A program made the translations under genes and the position numbers. Shown here piece by piece: positions 60,503 through 64,000 of a DNA stretch of 64,000 nt. The notes beneath the pieces are model-generated. The model made no database searches. It was not told where the DNA came from and saw nothing but the letters and a program-made list of their open reading frames with translations. Source of the stretch: Serratia entomophila. Its GTDB lineage: Bacteria; Pseudomonadota; Gammaproteobacteria; Enterobacterales; Enterobacteriaceae. The stretch lies in assembly GCF_021462285.1 (NCBI RefSeq), contig NZ_CP082787.1:2790001-2854000 (forward strand), in the 5' to 3' direction. The stretch's first letter is position 1. Each line of letters opens with the position of its first letter.

Positions 60503-61867
60503 GTGATTAGCGTTTTCGACATGTTTAAGATCGGCATCGGCCCGTCCAGCTCTCATACGGTTGGACCGATGAAAGCCGGCAAACAGTTTGTCGACGATCT
60601 GGTAAATAAAGGCCTGATGCCTTCTATCACGCGTGTCGCCGTTGATGTCTACGGCTCACTCTCATTGACCGGTAAAGGTCACCATACCGATATCGCTATC
60701 ATCCTCGGCCTGGCCGGCAATATGCCGGACACCGTTGATATCGATAGCATCCCGGGTTTTATTCGCGATGTAGAACAACGTCAACGTCTGATGCTGGCCA
60801 GCGGCCTGCATGAGGTCGATTTCCCGCGCGACGGCGGCATGGTTTTCCGCAGCGACAACCTGCCGCTGCATGAAAACGGCATGCAGATCCACGCCTTCGC
60901 CGGCGAAAAACAAGTTTACAGCAAGACCTATTACTCCATCGGCGGCGGCTTTATCGTTGACGAAGAGAATTTCGGCAAGGCAGACGCCCACGAACTGAGC
61001 GTGCCTTACCCATTCAACTTCGCCCGCGAAATGCTCGACCACTGCCGCGAAACCGGGCTGTCGTTGTCCGGTATGGTGATGCAGAACGAACTGGCGCTGC
61101 ACAGCAAGCAGGAGATCGAAACCTACTTCGGCAACGTGTGGCAAACCATGCGCGCCTGCATCGACCGCGGCCTGAACACCGAGGGCGTGTTGCCGGGGCC
61201 GCTGCGCGTGCCGCGCCGCGCCTCTGCGCTGCGCCGCATGCTGGTTTCTTCCGACAAACTGTCCAGCGATCCGATGAACGTGATTGACTGGGTCAACATG
61301 TTTGCCCTGGCGGTCAACGAAGAAAACGCCGCCGGCGGGCGCGTGGTTACTGCGCCGACCAACGGCGCCTGCGGCATAGTGCCCGCAGTCCTGGCCTACT
61401 ATGACCACTTTATCGAATCCGTTAGCCCGGACATCTACATCCGCTACTTTATGGCGGCGGGGGCAATCGGCGCGCTGTACAAGATGAACGCTTCCATTTC
61501 CGGCGCCGAAGTCGGCTGCCAGGGCGAGGTCGGCGTCGCCTGCTCCATGGCGGCGGCGGGCCTGGCGGAGCTGCTGGGCGGCAGCCCGGAGCAGGTTTGC
61601 GTCGCGGCGGAGATCGGCATGGAACATAACCTCGGTTTAACCTGCGATCCCGTGGCCGGCCAGGTGCAGGTGCCTTGCATAGAACGCAACGCCATCGCTT
61701 CGGTCAAGGCGATCAACTCGGCGCGCATGGCGCTGCGCCGCACCAGCGAACCGCGCGTTTCGTTGGATAAAGTGATCGAAACCATGTACGAAACCGGCAA
61801 AGACATGAATGCCAAATACCGCGAGACTTCACGCGGTGGCCTGGCTATCAAGGTGCAATGCGACTAA
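60503..61867 (+). CDS. sdaA: L-serine ammonia-lyase SdaA
   Basis: Iron-sulfur L-serine deaminase giving pyruvate and ammonia. 454 residues, as in E. coli. [36 protein letters not shown], and EMHNLG-like [28 protein letters not shown]; cysteines there ligate the 4Fe-4S cluster. GTG start with AAGGAG upstream. It has a long leader, and its terminator has been split by an insertion sequence. Confidence 0.97.
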   Translation: MISVFDMFKIGIGPSSSHTVGPMKAGKQFVDDLVNKGLMPSITRVAVDVYGSLSLTGKGHHTDIAIILGLAGNMPDTVDIDSIPGFIRDVEQRQRLMLASGLHEVDFPRDGGMVFRSDNLPLHENGMQIHAFAGEKQVYSKTYYSIGGGFIVDEENFGKADAHELSVPYPFNFAREMLDHCRETGLSLSGMVMQNELALHSKQEIETYFGNVWQTMRACIDRGLNTEGVLPGPLRVPRRASALRRMLVSSDKLSSDPMNVIDWVNMFALAVNEENAAGGRVVTAPTNGACGIVPAVLAYYDHFIESVSPDIYIRYFMAAGAIGALYKMNASISGAEVGCQGEVGVACSMAAAGLAELLGGSPEQVCVAAEIGMEHNLGLTCDPVAGQVQVPCIERNAIASVKAINSARMALRRTSEPRVSLDKVIETMYETGKDMNAKYRETSRGGLAIKVQCD

Positions 61868-61870
61868 CCG

Positions 61871-61880
61871 AAAACCCGCC
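61871..61880 (+). terminator. Left arm of the interrupted sdaA terminator
   Basis: AAAACCCGCC. Its partner GGCGGGTTTT plus a T8 run lies at 63310-63323. Removing the insertion and one target copy restores AAAACCCGCC-GTCA-GGCGGGTTTTTTTT, a perfect intrinsic terminator. Confidence 0.9.
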
Positions 61881-61886
61881 GTCAGG
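61879..61886. repeat. Target-site duplication, left copy
   Basis: CCGTCAGG, repeated at 63304-63311 on the other side of the insertion sequence. Confidence 0.9.
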
Positions 61887-61896
61887 CTAACACCGT

Positions 61897-63213
61897 TCAC
61901 TTAAGATGTTTTGAGTGAACGGGATACTGGGTTTTTGAGATTCGAACGGTCCTCTTTTTGGGCCGTTTTCTCTTTTCTGGCAGGATAAATTGCTTCACAT
62001 TCTCCCGCATTTTCTTCAGCTTCGTCGGGATCGTCCCTGGTTTACTCAGTGAACACCAGATGAGTTCATCCTGGATCAGTCTCATCGCCATCACGAAGCT
62101 TATCCGCAGTGGCGGCACTTTTGCTTCCCGTGCTATCTGACTCATCTCCATTCTGACCAGATTATAGGCCGTCAACAGACCCCAGATTTCCTGGTAAATC
62201 CCGCTCACTTTCTGGCTGCGCAGCAACGTCGCTGTGCTCAGCTGGAACTGTTTCAGCTCTCCGTAGCCATTTTCTATGCTCCACCGCTCCTGATACACAT
62301 AACGCAGCGAGTCTGCCGGATACAGCTCCGGCTCGCTCAAAGAGCTGATAAAACCTTTGTAATGGCCTGATTCATCTTCACATTCTATTAGCCGGGCCTG
62401 CCAGTATTCAGGCAGCGAGCTGTCCTGTTTTCGGGCCTGCGGTGAGACCTGCATCTCCACCAGATGGTCTCCTTCTCCGAACGTTTCCACTACACGGTAT
62501 TTCGTGTTTCCCTTCAGGGGAACCAGCCAGTGCGCATCGTTCTGTCTGCGTTGCCAGTTAATCAGTAACTCTGCGGATAAATAGCAGCGGTCAAACAGCG
62601 TCAGGCTTTTCGCCTGCGGCGATAATTGCTTCGCGTAACTGACTTCGCCGGTATTTGCCGGCCCGAATTTCACGTCATGGATCAACCGGCTGCGCAGCGA
62701 CATCATGGCGCACAGCCTGACCATCGGGTACTCAGTGTGTCTGTCCGGACGATGCTTTATGTACTCAAAATGGTCTGCAAGTTCGGGCGTATCGGGTGTG
62801 CGAAAAAGGGTGCCATCAACGGCGAACAGCCGCAGTCCGTGCCAGAGGTCATCCTTATCTTCCTGTTGAGTCCAGTGGCTGGCCGTCAGGGTGAAGAGCT
62901 CCCGAAGCGGTTCATCGCTCAACCGCTGGCGTGCCTGGGCAATGGAGCTGGCAGCGAGAGTCTCACCTTCCTGCGAACTCAGGACGAGGTCGAGTTTTGT
63001 CACAACGTCCGTGATGGAGCGGTCGCGGTACAGGCCCATGCCCACAATCAGCCAGACCACGAGTTCTGCGGGGAGTTTACGTTTACGGATACTGGCTTTA
63101 TTCGTGGAATCAAGGACCTGAGAAATCCACTCAAGGGGAATGGCACGCTGAAAACAGGAAAGTGAAACGGGTTCAGCCCAGGTCTGGGTATCGTCAAGCC
63201 AGGTTGAAAGCAT
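61897..63213 (-). CDS. IS4-family DDE transposase
   Basis: 438 residues. DDE triad Asp133 (FAVDGTLFRTPD), Asp208 (LTLFDRCYLS) and Glu314 in the IS4 YREK signature Y307-R310-E314-K321 (YQERWSIENGYGELK). It fills almost the whole element. A terminator-like hairpin directly before the ATG sequesters the GGGG that would serve as ribosome site. Its 3' end reaches into the left inverted repeat. It is convergent with sdaA. Confidence 0.95.
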   Translation of the reverse strand: MLSTWLDDTQTWAEPVSLSCFQRAIPLEWISQVLDSTNKASIRKRKLPAELVVWLIVGMGLYRDRSITDVVTKLDLVLSSQEGETLAASSIAQARQRLSDEPLRELFTLTASHWTQQEDKDDLWHGLRLFAVDGTLFRTPDTPELADHFEYIKHRPDRHTEYPMVRLCAMMSLRSRLIHDVKFGPANTGEVSYAKQLSPQAKSLTLFDRCYLSAELLINWQRRQNDAHWLVPLKGNTKYRVVETFGEGDHLVEMQVSPQARKQDSSLPEYWQARLIECEDESGHYKGFISSLSEPELYPADSLRYVYQERWSIENGYGELKQFQLSTATLLRSQKVSGIYQEIWGLLTAYNLVRMEMSQIAREAKVPPLRISFVMAMRLIQDELIWCSLSKPGTIPTKLKKMRENVKQFILPEKRKRPKKRTVRISKTQYPVHSKHLK

Positions 63214-63243
63214 AAAAAAGCCCCATCAGAGAATTGATGAGGC
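63214..63243 (-). terminator. Hairpin plus T6 directly before the transposase start
   Basis: Minus-strand GCCTCATCA-ATTCTC-TGATGGGGC (63235-63243 with 63220-63228, one G-T pair) followed by TTTTTT and then the ATG. It looks like an intrinsic terminator and also locks up the GGGG ribosome site, as in the read-through protection known for IS10 and IS50. Confidence 0.7.
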
Positions 63244-63303
63244 TATTGTCGTCTACCCACCGGATCGTTCAACCGATCATTTTGCTTAACCGATCGGTGT
63301 TAG

Positions 63304-63311
63304 CCGTCAGG
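63304..63311. repeat. Target-site duplication, right copy
   Basis: CCGTCAGG, identical to 61879-61886; its last two bases begin the right arm of the old sdaA terminator. Confidence 0.9.
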
Positions 63312-63560
63312 CGGGTTTTTTTTACCTTGAATCAATCCATTAAAAACAAAAAGTGACATCGTCACCAAAAAGTCTTACCCCTTTACCTCTTCGATTCGTC
63401 GGTTAACCGGCAAATTAGCCTTCTGTTTCACCCAATTTAAATAATTTACTGCGTTAGCATCTATCTTGTATAACCACAGGTTAGAATTAGCCGAGTATAA
63501 TTTCACGGGAATGTGGCCTGGCGGTGACCCGGGGCCGGCTTGCCGAACAAGGATTTACAG

Positions 63561-64000
63561 ATGTTGATGACCCATCTTGCCGCGTCCCAATATCGCTACT
63601 ATCGCTGGCTGCTGGCCGGCGCGGCGGCGCTGGCTATTTTGCTGGTGTCGCTCTACACCCGTTACTATCAGGAAGTTCAAGACATTGAACAGAGCCAGCA
63701 CCGGCTGGCCACCCGTACGGTCACCAAGATCAACCAACTGCTGGCGCCGGCGCAACAACAGGCCGAACGCAGCATGGCGTTGCTGGATCTGTCTTGCGAA
63801 AAGGCCATGCAGACGTTGCGCTTTCGCGCCGCGCAAAATCAGGGGATGCGCGCCATGCTGCTGGTAAAGGATGGCCGGATTTACTGCTCCAGCCTGCTAG
63901 GCAGCCGCAATTATCAATTCTCCTCGCTGCTGCCTACCCTCGCCAATGGCGACAGCCGGTTGGCGCTGCGCCCCTCGCTCATGGTGAGCAGGGGCGTGCC
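63561..64000 (+). CDS. pdeD: CSS-motif cyclic-di-GMP phosphodiesterase, PdeD-like (5' part)
   Basis: The frame stays open from ATG 63561 to the window edge (146 codons). A membrane helix (about residues 16-32) leads into a periplasmic CSS-motif sensor domain, with CSS at 109-111 (GRIYCSSLLG) and a second cysteine at 79 (LDLSCEKAM). In family members this domain senses disulfide state and controls a C-terminal EAL domain, which lies outside the window. E. coli pdeD (yoaD) also follows sdaA. An AAGGAT ribosome site precedes the ATG and a TATAAT -10 lies at 63496-63501. Confidence 0.85.
   Translation, partial: MLMTHLAASQYRYYRWLLAGAAALAILLVSLYTRYYQEVQDIEQSQHRLATRTVTKINQLLAPAQQQAERSMALLDLSCEKAMQTLRFRAAQNQGMRAMLLVKDGRIYCSSLLGSRNYQFSSLLPTLANGDSRLALRPSLMVSRGV

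Larger units (their letters stand above)
61887..63303. mobile_element. Complete IS4-family insertion sequence (1417 bp)
   Basis: Ends are imperfect inverted repeats: CTAACACCGTTCACTTAAG (61887-61905) and, complemented from 63285-63303, CTAACACCGATCGGTTAAG (16 of 19 match). It carries one intact transposase gene and is flanked by an 8-bp direct repeat. Length and transposase match the IS4 group; IS4 itself is about 1.43 kb. The exact named element was not identified. Intact gene, ends and duplication suggest recent arrival. Confidence 0.93.

Overview
The window is a dense enterobacterial chromosome segment. Gene content, high GC, and protein sequences very close to Escherichia coli and Yersinia point to Serratia (S. 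marcescens group most likely). That genus call rests on recalled family sequences and gene order, not on a database search. Most of it is core genome in short operons with SD-led ATG starts, and no tRNA, rRNA, CRISPR or prophage was seen.

Layout. 1-4.9 kb: start of ycgM, a lytic transglycosylase, ycgL, the divergent minCDE division-site operon, and rnd. 5-11.5 kb: fadD (TTG start), a Slp/YeaY lipoprotein, tsaB, yoaA, yoaB and the mdtJI polyamine exporter, whose leader holds a candidate upstream ORF. 12-17.2 kb: a central-carbon block of eda, zwf, hexR and pykA, with HexR-type palindromes before zwf and pykA and no edd between zwf and eda. 17.2-22.3 kb: lpxM, mepM, and divergent znuA / znuCB around a Zur box. 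22.3-28 kb: ruvB, ruvA, ruvC, yebC, nudB, aspS and an FmdB-type zinc ribbon; the ruvC terminator hairpin is also a LexA-box sequence.

28-41 kb: yecD, yecE, yecN, cmoA and cmoB are followed by an accessory insert between cmoB and cutC. The insert holds a gtrA-gtrB-gtrII type O-antigen glucosylation cluster and a two-gene operon (lipoprotein plus coiled-coil FKBP isomerase). Then come cutC, a MalY/PatB lyase, yecM and a possible 38-residue membrane peptide. 41-51.8 kb: argS, the rimJ-yceH-yceM-murJ operon, mdtH, an unknown 82-residue protein, grxB, a second UbiB-like ABC1 protein and yceB. 51.8-57.6 kb: yebF, yqfB, SOS-box-led yebG, dbpA, a CspC/CspE-type protein, PurR-box-led purT, yoaH with a long acidic tail, and a family 2 glycosyltransferase.

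58-64 kb: pabB, nudL and sdaA. sdaA has a long structured leader with a terminator-like hairpin, so it looks like a cis-acting RNA switch. A complete IS4-family element sits exactly in the loop of the sdaA terminator, with an 8-bp target duplication. The window ends inside a CSS-motif cyclic-di-GMP phosphodiesterase gene (pdeD-like).

The most interesting non-routine signals are the sdaA leader, the mdtJI leader peptide, the IS insertion and its self-limiting hairpin, the dual LexA box/terminator, and the two accessory operons between cmoB and cutC.
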